From NCBI RefSeq assembly GCF_900109265.1, contig NZ_FNZM01000009.1, positions 124,001 through 188,000 on the forward strand: DNA of 64,000 nt. Direction: 5' to 3'. Source of the DNA: Paraburkholderia tropica. GTDB taxonomy: Bacteria > Pseudomonadota > Gammaproteobacteria > Burkholderiales > Burkholderiaceae. The notes beneath the pieces were generated by a model. It had not been told where the DNA came from, ran no database searches, and saw nothing but the letters and a program-made list of their open reading frames with translations. Positions 29,575-38,485 of this stretch are shown here, one piece after another. Positions within the stretch are counted from its first letter, which is position 1. Each line of letters opens with the position of its first letter. The position numbers and the translations under genes were made by a program.

Positions 29575-31561
29575 GGCCGATATTTGTGTTGTTCGCGCCG
29601 GTCGAGCGTTGCGCGACGGCCTCCTCGATCAGCCGTTCGAGCTGTTCGAAGTTGACCGGTTTCGTGAGATGCGCGGTAAAGCCCGCGTCGAGACTGCGGC
29701 GCACGTCGTCGTCGGTGCCGAAGCCGGTCAGCGCAATCGCGGGCGCCGCCGACTCCTTGCGGAACGCGCGGATGAAGTCGATGCCCGAGCCGTCCGGCAA
29801 GCCGATATCGCTGACCACCAGATCGAAGCGCCGCGTGGCCGTGAGCGCGAGCGCGCCCGCCACGCTGACCGCCACCGCCACTTCGTGACCGAGCGCACGG
29901 ATCAATTGCGACATGACCTCCGCCGTGTCCTCGTGATCCTCGATCAGCAGGATGTCGAGCGCGCCCGCATGATGCGCGTCGCCGCGCTCCGCCTGACGCG
30001 CCGCGCCCTCGCCCGGCGCCGCCGTGGGCAGCACGATCGTGAAGGTCGCGCCGCAATGCGTGCCCGGACTCTTCGCGCAGACCGTGCCGCCATGCGCCTC
30101 GGTCAGCGCCTTCGTGACGGCCAGCCCGAGACCGAGCCCGCCGAACTGCCGCGTCATGTTGTGGCTGCCTTGCTCGAACGCGTGAAAGAGCTTGCCGATC
30201 TGCTCGGGCGCGATGCCGATGCCGGTGTCCTCCACCTCGATCACCACATGCATGCGCTCGTCGCGCGTGCGCACGAAAATGTGGCCGCCGTCGGGCGTGA
30301 ACTTCGCCGCGTTGCGCACGAGATTCCAGAGCATCTGCTGCATGCGCGCGCGGTCGCCGCTCACGTAATGATGCTGCGCGCGCAATTCCACGTGCACGTC
30401 CTGCTGCTTGATCTGGATTTCGCTGTGGAACAGATCGAGCACGGCGTCGATCACGTCATGCACATCGACGACATCGAGCGCGAGGCTCAGCTTGCCGTTC
30501 GCCACGCGCGTGAGATCGAGCAGATCGTCGATCAGACGCGCCTCGAGTTCGATGTTGCGGCGGATCATCAGCACGCCCGTGCGCGCGGCGTCGGGCAAGC
30601 CCGGAATCTGTTCGAGCAGACGCGTGCCGGCCAGCACCGGCGTGAGCGGCGTGCGCAATTCGTGCGACAGCATCGCCAGAAAACGATCCTTCGCGCGATT
30701 GGCCTCTTCGGCCGCCTGACGCGCCGCCTGCTCCGAAGCCAGCAACTGGTCGCGCTCCTCGTTGTATTCGCGCTGCGCGTGAATGTCCGTGCAACTGCCG
30801 AACCATTTGTTGATGCCGCCGCGCGGATCGCGCATCGCGACGATGCGCACATCGAACCAGCGATACGCGCCGTCGTGGCGGCGAATGCGCAGTTCGTGCC
30901 GATATTCGCCGTTGTCGCTGCGGATCGCCTTGAGCCAGGCGTTGCCGATCGCTTCGCGGTCGTCGGGATGCACGGCGTCGAGCCAGCCGAGCGCATGCGT
31001 GGCGCTCGCGTCGAGGCCCGTGTAATCGCACCACTGCTTCGAGAGGAAATCGCAATCGCCGTTGGCATCGCAGGTGAAGACGAGGTGCGGCAATGCTTCG
31101 GAGAGCGTACGGTAATGCGCTTCGCGGTCGCGCAGCAGCAGCGCCTGATCGGAGTCGCGCTGCAGCGCGACCTGCGAAAGCACGCGCGCGACGGCTTCGG
31201 GCAGATAGTCGAGATAGTCGCCGGATTTCGGCACCACGTCGGAGACGCCCGCGCGCAAAGCCGCGATCACGCGCGATTCGTCGGTGAAACCGGTCACGAG
31301 GATGGCGGGCACGCGCACGTCGTCGGCGCGCAGACGGCGGAAGAAGTCGAGCCCGGTTTCCGCGCCGTCGAGCTGATAGTCGAGCACCAGCACATCGGGC
31401 GTGCGCGCCGCGAGCACGTCGCGCGCGTCGCCGACGCTCGTGCAGGTATCGACGCGCGCGCCGGCGCGCACCAGCGATTTGCGCGCGAGGCGCAGTATGC
31501 CTTCGTCATCGTCGACGACGAGCACGTGCGCACCCGTCAATATGGTTGCTTCGTCATTCAT
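29570..31561 (-). CDS. Hybrid sensor kinase: receiver-PAS-histidine kinase-receiver
   Basis: 663-residue cytoplasmic signalling protein without membrane helices. Order: N-terminal receiver (VVDDDEGILRL; Asp61 in VLVLDYQLDG), PAS domain with PAC segment (about 155-275, HYRTLSEALPHLVFTCD), histidine kinase with His300 in MLSHELRTPLTPVLAG, ATPase boxes (NLVRNAAKFTPDGG, DTGIGIAPEQ, GGLGLGLAV), and a second receiver with Asp585 in LVVSDIGLPDGSG. The start at ATG 31561 is chosen (AAGGA upstream); a TTG 15 codons earlier would extend into the gap. It is last in a three-gene minus-strand unit after a single-domain receiver and a membrane kinase, suggesting a phosphorelay. Signal unknown. Confidence 0.92.
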   Translation of the reverse strand: MNDEATILTGAHVLVVDDDEGILRLARKSLVRAGARVDTCTSVGDARDVLAARTPDVLVLDYQLDGAETGLDFFRRLRADDVRVPAILVTGFTDESRVIAALRAGVSDVVPKSGDYLDYLPEAVARVLSQVALQRDSDQALLLRDREAHYRTLSEALPHLVFTCDANGDCDFLSKQWCDYTGLDASATHALGWLDAVHPDDREAIGNAWLKAIRSDNGEYRHELRIRRHDGAYRWFDVRIVAMRDPRGGINKWFGSCTDIHAQREYNEERDQLLASEQAARQAAEEANRAKDRFLAMLSHELRTPLTPVLAGTRLLEQIPGLPDAARTGVLMIRRNIELEARLIDDLLDLTRVANGKLSLALDVVDVHDVIDAVLDLFHSEIQIKQQDVHVELRAQHHYVSGDRARMQQMLWNLVRNAAKFTPDGGHIFVRTRDERMHVVIEVEDTGIGIAPEQIGKLFHAFEQGSHNMTRQFGGLGLGLAVTKALTEAHGGTVCAKSPGTHCGATFTIVLPTAAPGEGAARQAERGDAHHAGALDILLIEDHEDTAEVMSQLIRALGHEVAVAVSVAGALALTATRRFDLVVSDIGLPDGSGIDFIRAFRKESAAPAIALTGFGTDDDVRRSLDAGFTAHLTKPVNFEQLERLIEEAVAQRSTGANNTNIGQ

Positions 31562-31612
31562 GCGCGTCGCGGTCCTTGGAACAGTCTCCAGCTCGTCATC
31601 TCCCAACCCCCA

Positions 31613-32284
31613 TCAGGCGCGCGCAAACCGATGCCCCGGCGGCAGCTTCACGACCTGCAGGAAAAACCCGAGCCGGCGCACCGCCTCGATAAAGGCGTCG
31701 TACTCGACGGGCTTCGTGATGTAGACGTTGCAGCCCAGCTCGTAGCAGCGCTCGATCTCGCGCGGATCGTCGGTGGTCGTGAGCACGATCACGGGCACCG
31801 ACGCCGTGGACGGATCGGCCTTCAGCCGCCGCAGCACCTCGAAGCCGTCGACGCGCGGCATCCGCAGATCGAGCAGCACGACGAAATTCGCCAGCGCCTC
31901 GCGCGACGGATAGCCCGCCGCTTCGCCCTCGGGCGTGCCGAAGAAATAATCGATCGCTTCCTGGCCGTCGCGAAACCGCAGAAAGTCGTTCGACACGCCC
32001 GAGCGACGCAGGTTGCGCTCGACGAGCGTGGCGTGGCCGTCGTCGTCCTCGACCAGCACGATGCTCACGCGCTCGCCCGGCAAGGTCACGCGCGGTTGCG
32101 CGCGCGACGGCCGCGGCTCGGTTTGTGCGCCCTGCGCGGCGGATGACGCGGCCGCATCCGAAGCCGGCGCGGCGACCGGATTGTCCGCCGACGATGTTGC
32201 CGATGTTGCCGTCGATGCCGATGGTGTCGCTGCCGTCGACGATGCCGCCGACGCTCCCGCCCCCGTCTGATCCCCGCGTGCCAT
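31613..32284 (-). CDS. Single-domain response regulator (Rcp1-like) with long low-complexity N-terminus
   Basis: 223 residues. The C-terminal 140 are a receiver domain (VLVEDDDGHATLVERNLRRSG split by family as the acidic pocket and helix 1; phospho-acceptor Asp139 in LLDLRMPRVDG; Lys in VYITKPVEYDAF) of the Rcp1 group that typically partners phytochrome-like kinases. There is no output domain. The first 80 residues are Ala/Ser/Thr-rich and look disordered. ATG 32284 has GGAG six nt upstream. It lies between two kinase genes on the same strand (156 bp after one, 51 bp before the other), so it probably shuttles phosphate between them. Confidence 0.9.
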   Translation of the reverse strand: MARGDQTGAGASAASSTAATPSASTATSATSSADNPVAAPASDAAASSAAQGAQTEPRPSRAQPRVTLPGERVSIVLVEDDDGHATLVERNLRRSGVSNDFLRFRDGQEAIDYFFGTPEGEAAGYPSREALANFVVLLDLRMPRVDGFEVLRRLKADPSTASVPVIVLTTTDDPREIERCYELGCNVYITKPVEYDAFIEAVRRLGFFLQVVKLPPGHRFARA

Positions 32285-32440
32285 CCCGCTCTCCAACGTG
32301 TTCTGATGCGTTTTCGATTGAAACGTCTGTTGAAACATCGATTTTTTGCAGTTTTTTTCCTGTGCGGCGGCGGGACCTCGTATCGCCCGAGGCCTGGCGC
32401 TCAAACCTGCACAAACCTCTACATGCCCGCACCAAGCGGC

Positions 32441-34123
32441 TCATGCCTGCCGCATTGGCGCGTCGGGCAGCGCGATGAAGAAGGTCGAACCCGCGCCTTC
32501 TTTCGACTCGACCCACAAGCGCCCGCCATGCCGTTCGGCGATGCGGCGCGCGAGCGCGAGCCCGGTCCCCTGACCCGCCGATTCGCCACCGTGCAGACGC
32601 TGAAAGGCGCGAAAAAGCTTCGGCAGATACGCGACCGGAATGCCGATGCCATTGTCGCGCACATAGTAGGTTCGCGTGTGCGCGCCCGGCATGCGCGACG
32701 CATCGCGCGCGCTGTCCACGCTGGCTTCGGCCCATTTTTCCGCGTTATTTTCGAACATCGGCGCGAGCGCGCCGTCGCCCCCATCCACCGCGTCGACCGC
32801 GCCGATTTCCACCTGACCGGGCCGCGCCGGATCGAGATGCCGCAGCGCGTTATCGATCAGGTTGCCGAAGATTTCTTCGAGCGCCGCCGGATCGCCCCAC
32901 GCAGGCGGCAGATCGAGCACGTCGATTTGCGCGCGCTGCGCGAGCCCCGCGCCCAGCCCGGCGAGCGCCCGCTCGACGATGCGCCGCACGTTCACGCGCT
33001 GCCAGCGATATTCGAGGCGCCCGGCGCGGGACATGCGCAGCAGCGCGTCGATGATCGCCGCCGCGCGCCCCACCGCCTGGCGCAGGAATTGCAGCGATTC
33101 GTCCACGTCGCCGTCGAGCACTTCGACCATGCTCGCGTGTTCGTCGGCGGGCAGCCCCGCTGCGTCGATGCGCGTGCGCAGTTCCTCGCACGACACCTGC
33201 AATTCCTTCGAAAAACCCTGCAGATTGACGAGCGGCGAGCGCAGGTCGTGCGAGACGCTGTAGATGAACATCTCGTTGTCCTGACTCTCCTGGCGCAGAT
33301 TGTCGTTCGCGGTCGCGAGGTCGGCGGCGCGCGCCTGCAACTGCAGCTTGAGCGCCGCCTGCTCGCGCTCGGCGGCGCGCAAACGTCGGCTCGTCTGATT
33401 GAGCACCGTGTCGAGCGCGGCGATTTCGTCGTCGCCCGCGAGCGGCTGCGCGAGCGGCGCGCCCGCGCCGAGCCGCTCCACGTTTGCGCCGAGCGCCGCG
33501 AGCCGCTGGCCGACGTTGCGCGCGAACAGCCACGCCGTCGCGCCCCAGATCAGCATCGAGCCGACCACCGCGACGATCAGCGCATCCTGCTGGCGCTCGC
33601 GCGTCTCGCGCAGCGACGCGCTACGCGCTTCGTCGAGGCGGGTTTCGTCGGCGATAAAGGCGGCCAGTTCGTTGCGCACCGCGTCGATTTCGGGCGGCAT
33701 GCCGTCGCCGGCCGCGCGCACCAACGACGTGGCGCGGCCCTCGCGCAAGGCATCGGCGACCTGGACACACCGCGCGCGCCACGCCCGCCCGTACGCGTGG
33801 ATGCGCTCGACGCGCGCGTGCTGCTCGGGGTTGTCGTTCACCATGTGCGCGAGCAGCGATACGCGATCGGAGAATTCGGTCCAGACGGCGCGGCGGTCGA
33901 TGAACGAGGGATCTTCGAGCACGATTGCGGTGCGCACGCGCGCGGCTTCGCGCAGGAGCGGATCGACGAGACTGGTCGCCTGCCAGAGAATCTGCTTGCT
34001 GTTGTCGGCGCTGCGCGCGGCCTGCGCGGTCTTGCCTTGCGTGTCGAACACGACGCCGAGCAGCGCCAGTTCGATGGCGCTGGGAATCGCGATCAGCAGG
34101 AGCCCCTTGGTGAAGAGTTTCAT
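32441..34123 (-). CDS. Membrane sensor histidine kinase with CHASE3-like sensor region
   Basis: 560 residues from ATG 34123 (571 if ATG 34156 is used). Two membrane helices (about 3-25 and 180-200) bracket an all-helical periplasmic segment of about 150 residues that looks like a CHASE3 domain. A HAMP linker and a coiled coil (about 200-280) lead to the dimerisation domain with His292 in YSVSHDLRSPLVNLQGF, the type found in phytochrome-like kinases, then N box (NLIDNALRHL), G1 (DNGIGIP) and G2 (GQGTGLALARRI). It heads the three-gene signalling unit; a good promoter lies at 34192-34220. Signal unknown. Confidence 0.9.
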   Translation of the reverse strand: MKLFTKGLLLIAIPSAIELALLGVVFDTQGKTAQAARSADNSKQILWQATSLVDPLLREAARVRTAIVLEDPSFIDRRAVWTEFSDRVSLLAHMVNDNPEQHARVERIHAYGRAWRARCVQVADALREGRATSLVRAAGDGMPPEIDAVRNELAAFIADETRLDEARSASLRETRERQQDALIVAVVGSMLIWGATAWLFARNVGQRLAALGANVERLGAGAPLAQPLAGDDEIAALDTVLNQTSRRLRAAEREQAALKLQLQARAADLATANDNLRQESQDNEMFIYSVSHDLRSPLVNLQGFSKELQVSCEELRTRIDAAGLPADEHASMVEVLDGDVDESLQFLRQAVGRAAAIIDALLRMSRAGRLEYRWQRVNVRRIVERALAGLGAGLAQRAQIDVLDLPPAWGDPAALEEIFGNLIDNALRHLDPARPGQVEIGAVDAVDGGDGALAPMFENNAEKWAEASVDSARDASRMPGAHTRTYYVRDNGIGIPVAYLPKLFRAFQRLHGGESAGQGTGLALARRIAERHGGRLWVESKEGAGSTFFIALPDAPMRQA

Positions 34124-34156
34124 GACGGTCTGGTCCGGTGGCGGTCTGGGCGACAT

Positions 34157-34500
34157 GCCTTTTGATTAACCGCGGGCGCCAGAGCCAAAACATTATCTGC
34201 GCGAATTTAAGAGATGACAACGTGTGTGGCGGCTCGCACCAGGCGATGCGAAAAGCCCGATTTTTCCCGAGAAATCGCCACACCGCACGCGCATGCAGGT
34301 CTATTATTGAGACCGGAGACGAACAAAAGTAAGCGAAGGAGCGCCGGGATACCTACATGAGCGCGACGTGCGGTCCGGCATGGCGATTGCCTGTGACAGG
34401 TCGGCATGCTACGAAGGATCGACGTGCGGCGCACCAAGCCGGGAGTGGTCGCATGGGAACGCTGCGTGTTTTGCAATCCACCTTTTTCAGGCGAATTTTT
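34157..34500. other. Divergent intergenic region of the kinase operon
   Basis: 344 bp. It contains the predicted promoter of the kinase operon and a 17-nt inverted repeat GGTCT-N7-AGACC (34298-34314). No gene seen; the frame open from 34357 in front of the next gene does not look coding before 34501. Confidence 0.45.
34192..34220 (-). promoter_or_regulatory. Predicted sigma-70 promoter of the three-gene kinase unit
   Basis: On the minus strand TTGTCA (34215-34220) and GATAAT (34192-34197) each match consensus at 5/6 with exactly 17 nt between. The expected start of transcription is about 34185, 30-60 nt before the kinase start codon. Confidence 0.6.
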
Positions 34501-34953
34501 ATGTCCTTCCCGAAAAAGCGGAAACGCGTCAAGTCGGATGGCGACGAGTCGTTTCTCGCCGTGCTGAATCACTTCAAACCGTTCGGTCAACTCGACACCA
34601 AGATCGCGCGTGCGCGCGCCCAGGACGAGCCGGTGCTCTACGCACACGTGCTGCCCGGGCTCGACGTGCTGCTGTGCTGCGTGCGCGGCGCGCAGCCGCC
34701 CTATCCGGCGACGAGCGAATTGCGCAGACGCTGCATCGAATCCATCGCGCATGCGCTCGAGCAGCCGATCGAAGGACTCGAAAACGGCGGCTACTGGTAC
34801 GAGGCGGACGGCTTCGGCTTCCTGATTTTCGCGAGCCGCGCGCGCGCTCGCATCCTGCCCGAGTTCGGCGCGGCGAAACCCGGCGCGGCCTCGCGCAGCG
34901 TGACCCGCCGGCAGGACCCGGCCGGCGACCCGATCCCGCGTCAGTTGCGCTGA
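34501..34953 (+). CDS. Uncharacterised small protein
   Basis: 150 residues, no signal peptide or membrane helix. It begins with a basic stretch MSFPKKRKRVKSDG, followed by a globular part (SFLAVLNHFKPFGQLDTKI; LDVLLCCVRGAQPPYP; EGLENGGYWYEADGFGFLIF) and a basic disordered C-terminus. The start at 34501 is supported by AGGCG 9 nt upstream and the lack of coding character before it. It stands alone between a divergent kinase operon and a bidirectional terminator. I do not recognise the family and assign no function. Confidence 0.72.
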   Translation: MSFPKKRKRVKSDGDESFLAVLNHFKPFGQLDTKIARARAQDEPVLYAHVLPGLDVLLCCVRGAQPPYPATSELRRRCIESIAHALEQPIEGLENGGYWYEADGFGFLIFASRARARILPEFGAAKPGAASRSVTRRQDPAGDPIPRQLR

Positions 34954-34963
34954 GTTTCATCAG

Positions 34964-34996
34964 AAAAAAACGCCTGGCTTTCTCGCCGGGCGTTTT
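34964..34996. terminator. Bidirectional terminator between convergent genes
   Basis: CGCCTGGC/GCCGGGCG stem (one G-U pair) with a 6-nt loop, flanked by seven A on the left and four T on the right. It serves the unknown gene at 34501 (plus) and the AsmA gene (minus). Confidence 0.8.
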
Positions 34997-35038
34997 CGCA
35001 TGGGCGCTCGTCTGTGCGAGCGCCCGAGTGCTTTCCGT

Positions 35039-37546
35039 TCAGCTCCCCTTGTAGAGCGACTGCATGCCGGGTTGCGTGGTGGGTTGTGAAGATTCCTCGC
35101 GCTTCGACGGCGCCGCCGCACCGCCCTTCGCGCCATTCGAACCCGAACCGGAGCTGGACCCGCTCGCCCCCTTCGCGGCCGCCGGCGCGCGCATCTTCTG
35201 CCCCGGCGGCGGCGCAACCGGATGCTGGCGAATCTGCGAAAACAACTGCGCGCACGGCAAGGGCTTGTTGTTGCTCGGCGCGATCAGCGGAATCAGCGCC
35301 GCGAACGGGTTGAGCAGACCGAGGCCGACCATCGCGCCGCCGCGCAGCGCAAGCGCCGCCGCATCCACGCCCACATGCGGATTCTTGAACGTGCCCTTCA
35401 CGTAAAGCGGCGAGCGCAGCGAGAAGATCCGGAAACCCTTCGTGTGCGGATGCACCTTCATATCCATCGATTCGTCGCGCAGATCGATCGGACCGTCGAT
35501 GTCGATCACGGCGTCGTCGGTGTCGAGCGCGAACACGCGCGGATTCACCACGCCGTTGGTCGCCACGAAATCGGCGGCCGCGCAGTTGATGTTGACGTCG
35601 CGATTGCCGAACAGCTTTTCGTAGACCACGTTCGCCACGTTCAGCCCGGCCGCTTCCATCAGCAGACGGCTGACCGTGCCTTGCGTGACGAGCGCCTTGA
35701 CCTCGCCGTTCGACGTCGCGGCGAGCGCCGCCGGCGAGTTGCCGGTCGCGGAGAGCGACGCGTCGCCGTTGACTTCGCCGAGCGCCTGCTGCATCGACTT
35801 CACGCCCGGGAACAGCTGCTTGAGCTTCAGATGGCGCGCTTCCACGGTGCCGCGCGCCTTGAGCGGCGCGCCGCTGCCGTCGAGCGACAGACGCGTCGCG
35901 AAGGTGCCGCCCGCGACGCCGAACTGCAGCGGCTCGAAGTCGAGCACGCCGTTGGTCATTGTCACGTGCGTGTAGAGGTCCTGAATCGGCAGGCTGCCTT
36001 GCTTGATGATGCGGCGGCCCGTGAACTTCACGTCGGCGTCGATGGCTTTCCAGCGGTCGGTCTTGAAAGGCTCGACCGGAATCACGCGGTCGGCGGGCTG
36101 CTGCACCGTGTCGCCGCGCTTGGCCTTGCTCGCCTTGCTGTCGGCACCGATGATCGGCGCCAGATCGGAGAATTGCAGCAGGTTCGACACGAGTTCGCCG
36201 GAGAGTAGCGGGCGCGGATCGCGCTGCGTGTAGACGAGCGTGCCGTTCAGGTCGCTGCCGCCCACGCGGCCCGTGAAATTCTCGTAGCGGAACACGCTCG
36301 CGCCTTTGCGGAACTGGCCGACGAAACGGCCTTCGGTTGCGTACGGCGGCGTTTCCGGCAGCGTCACGCCGGTCAGGTTGTAAAGATGCGCCATGCTTTG
36401 GCCCTGGAGCCACAGGCGCAGGTCGACGGCGGCCAGATGCGCCGGGTCCGTCACGGTGCCGACCAGCGCGATATGCATGTCGCCGACACGCACATCGGCC
36501 TGTACCGGGAACGGACGCCTGGCGTTTTGCAGCGCGAGCACGCCGCCGAGCTTGCCCTCGCCCGACAGCGCGGTCTTGTTGTAGGTGCCCTTGATGGTCC
36601 AGCCGATCGCGTAGAACGGCTCGCTGGTCTGACCGCCCGCCGCCGCGTTCGCGTTGCTCGCGGCGCTCGCGCCGACCGCGGCCAGCTTCGAGCCGATGCC
36701 TTGCGAAGCGGCCCCGCCGTCCGACGCCGCCGATGACGCCGACGCGCTCAAAGCCGCGCCCGATGCCGGTCCGGCCGCGCTCGCTGCGCTGGCCTCGCTC
36801 GCCGCCGCCGCGCTCGCGGCCGCCGCTTCCGACGCCTGCTGCTTCTCGGCCTGCTGGGCGAGCCGGTTCGCGCCCGCCTTGCCGATCACCTGCGCCGAGC
36901 CCTGGCGCGAAGCCGCTTCCTGCTGCTCCATCACCTTGCCGATCGGAATGCCCTGGCCGAGCAGGCTCACGACCATCTTCACGTCGGTTTTCGTCTGCTT
37001 GTCGTCGACCGCGATGTTGCCGCTGCCGAACGTGATGTCATGCAGATTGAGTTTCCACGTCGACGGCCCGCTCGACGCGGGCAGCTTGAAGGTCCAGTTG
37101 TTGCGGCCATCGGCGAGCCGTTCGATGTCGACGGACGGATTCACGAGATTGATGGCCGGAATCACGATGTCGTGCGCGAGCAGCGGCAGCACGGCCACTT
37201 CGAAGTCGATCTCGTCGAGCGTCGCGAAATGCGGCGACTTCGCCCAGTCGGGATTGGCCACCTCGATCTGCGCCGCGGAAAAACGCGGCCAGGGCACCCA
37301 GGCGCGCCAGCCCGTTTCGCCGGGCGGACGACGCCAGCCGACCTTCAGATCGCCGACGATGGCGAACGGACGCCCGATCGCTTCGGTCACTTTCTCGTTG
37401 ACGTAAGGCTTGGCGCGGTTCCAGTCGAAGGTGTAGATAAAGACGGCGAGCGCGGCGATCAGCACGACTACAATCGCGACGAGCCATGCGAAGATCCTGG
37501 CGAGTGTGCGGCCGGGGCCGCGGGGCTTGGGTTGCGGTGACGTCAT
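35039..37546 (-). CDS. AsmA-family envelope protein
   Basis: 835 residues with one N-terminal membrane helix (about 16-38, IFAWLVAIVVVLIAALAVFIY split at 20 residues) and a large periplasmic part. AsmA features are the FDWNRAKPYVNEKVTEAIGR sequence right after the helix, and the AsmA C-terminal region with the GFRIFSLRSPLYVKGTFKNP motif near residue 745. AsmA-like proteins are thought to form long grooves that help lipid movement between membranes. A 60-residue Ala/Ser-rich insertion (about 245-310) is unusual. ATG 37546 has GGAG five nt upstream; the longer open frame upstream runs through a tandem repeat and is not likely to be used. It is divergent from the FetA gene. Confidence 0.88.
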   Translation of the reverse strand: MTSPQPKPRGPGRTLARIFAWLVAIVVVLIAALAVFIYTFDWNRAKPYVNEKVTEAIGRPFAIVGDLKVGWRRPPGETGWRAWVPWPRFSAAQIEVANPDWAKSPHFATLDEIDFEVAVLPLLAHDIVIPAINLVNPSVDIERLADGRNNWTFKLPASSGPSTWKLNLHDITFGSGNIAVDDKQTKTDVKMVVSLLGQGIPIGKVMEQQEAASRQGSAQVIGKAGANRLAQQAEKQQASEAAAASAAAASEASAASAAGPASGAALSASASSAASDGGAASQGIGSKLAAVGASAASNANAAAGGQTSEPFYAIGWTIKGTYNKTALSGEGKLGGVLALQNARRPFPVQADVRVGDMHIALVGTVTDPAHLAAVDLRLWLQGQSMAHLYNLTGVTLPETPPYATEGRFVGQFRKGASVFRYENFTGRVGGSDLNGTLVYTQRDPRPLLSGELVSNLLQFSDLAPIIGADSKASKAKRGDTVQQPADRVIPVEPFKTDRWKAIDADVKFTGRRIIKQGSLPIQDLYTHVTMTNGVLDFEPLQFGVAGGTFATRLSLDGSGAPLKARGTVEARHLKLKQLFPGVKSMQQALGEVNGDASLSATGNSPAALAATSNGEVKALVTQGTVSRLLMEAAGLNVANVVYEKLFGNRDVNINCAAADFVATNGVVNPRVFALDTDDAVIDIDGPIDLRDESMDMKVHPHTKGFRIFSLRSPLYVKGTFKNPHVGVDAAALALRGGAMVGLGLLNPFAALIPLIAPSNNKPLPCAQLFSQIRQHPVAPPPGQKMRAPAAAKGASGSSSGSGSNGAKGGAAAPSKREESSQPTTQPGMQSLYKGS

Positions 37547-37617
37547 GCGCACTCCGGTTTTTGCATTGTTGTTTCGCCAGCGATACGACAGCAGAAGACG
37601 TGCCTGGTTTCTTGCCC

Positions 37618-37649
37618 GAATGTGCGAATGTGCGAATGTGCGAATCTGC
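37618..37649. repeat. Tandem 8-bp repeat between divergent asmA-like and fetA-like genes
   Basis: GAATGTGC is present three times exactly, followed by a fourth copy with one change (GAATCTGC). It lies 71 bp before the AsmA-family ATG and 35 bp before the ABC ATPase ATG. Eight is not a multiple of three, so a frame entering from upstream would shift when copies change. Confidence 0.9.
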
Positions 37650-37684
37650 AATCTGCGCTCGCCCGTCTTGTTTGCCATCTTTCA

Positions 37685-38485
37685 ATGAACCATCAAAACG
37701 ATTCGAAACGTCCCCCCGTTGACGTGAGCGCGCCGCTCGTCGAAGCGCTTGGCCTCGCGCGACGCGACGCACAGCGCGATCAGGTGCTGCTGCAACCCGC
37801 CGATTTCGCGCTGCACGGCGGCGAACGCGTCGTGCTCACGGGTCCGTCAGGCTCGGGCAAGAGCGTGTTTCTGCGCGCGCTCGCGCTGCTCGATCCGCTC
37901 GACGGCGGCACGGTGCGCTGGCACGGCGAAGCGGTTGCGCGCGCGCAGATCCCGTCGTATCGGCGTCATATTGCGTACCTGCGTCAGCGGCCCGCGCTGA
38001 TCGACGGCAGCGTCGAAGACAACCTGCGCTATCCCTATTCGCTCGCGGTCTATCGCGACACCCGCTTCGACGCCGCGCGCGTGCACGCGCTCTTCGACGC
38101 CACCGGACGCGGCGCCGATTTCCTCACGCGCGCGGCGTCCGAACTCTCGGGCGGCGAAGCGCAGATCGTCGCGCTGGTACGCGTGCTGCAACTCGATCCC
38201 GAGGCGCTGCTGCTCGACGAACCGACGGCCTCGCTCGATCCCGAGTCGGCGCGCGAAGTCGAAGCGCTCGTCGAGCAATGGTTCGAGCTTCGGCGCGAGA
38301 CGCGCGCCACGGTGTGGATTTCGCACGATCCGGCACAGGCCGCGCGCGTCGGCACCCGGCACATCACGATGCGCGCGGGTGTGCTCGATGCATCGCCGGC
38401 GCCATCCGCTGAAAAACCTTCCGCTGCTCAACCTTCCGTCGCGCCAGCCGCCACCCGGCAAGCGGCTTCCGGAGAGGCGCAATGA
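37685..38485 (+). CDS. ABC transporter ATP-binding protein, FetA (YbbL)-like
   Basis: 266 residues with complete ABC motifs: Walker A GPSGSGKS (about residue 55), Q-loop region AYLRQRPALIDG, signature ELSGGEAQIV (about 155), Walker B ALLLDEPTASLDPES and H-loop WISHDPAQ. The last 30 residues are a low-complexity Ala/Pro tail. It overlaps the permease gene by four bases (ATGA at 38482), so the two are translationally coupled. In E. coli the FetAB (YbbLM) pair has been described as an iron exporter that protects against oxidative stress; the substrate here is inferred. ATG 37685 is chosen because upstream sequence is repeat DNA. Confidence 0.9.
   Translation: MNHQNDSKRPPVDVSAPLVEALGLARRDAQRDQVLLQPADFALHGGERVVLTGPSGSGKSVFLRALALLDPLDGGTVRWHGEAVARAQIPSYRRHIAYLRQRPALIDGSVEDNLRYPYSLAVYRDTRFDAARVHALFDATGRGADFLTRAASELSGGEAQIVALVRVLQLDPEALLLDEPTASLDPESAREVEALVEQWFELRRETRATVWISHDPAQAARVGTRHITMRAGVLDASPAPSAEKPSAAQPSVAPAATRQAASGEAQ

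Noticed and set aside
29564..32146. Long plus-strand frame opposite the hybrid kinase and receiver genes (860 codons)
   Set aside because: It spans two real genes and their gap on the other strand and has shadow composition; the kinase and receiver motifs on the minus strand are complete.
37618..37649. Tandem repeats as a CRISPR array (also at 27828-27855)
   Set aside because: Units are 7-8 bp with no spacers between them, and no cas gene is present.
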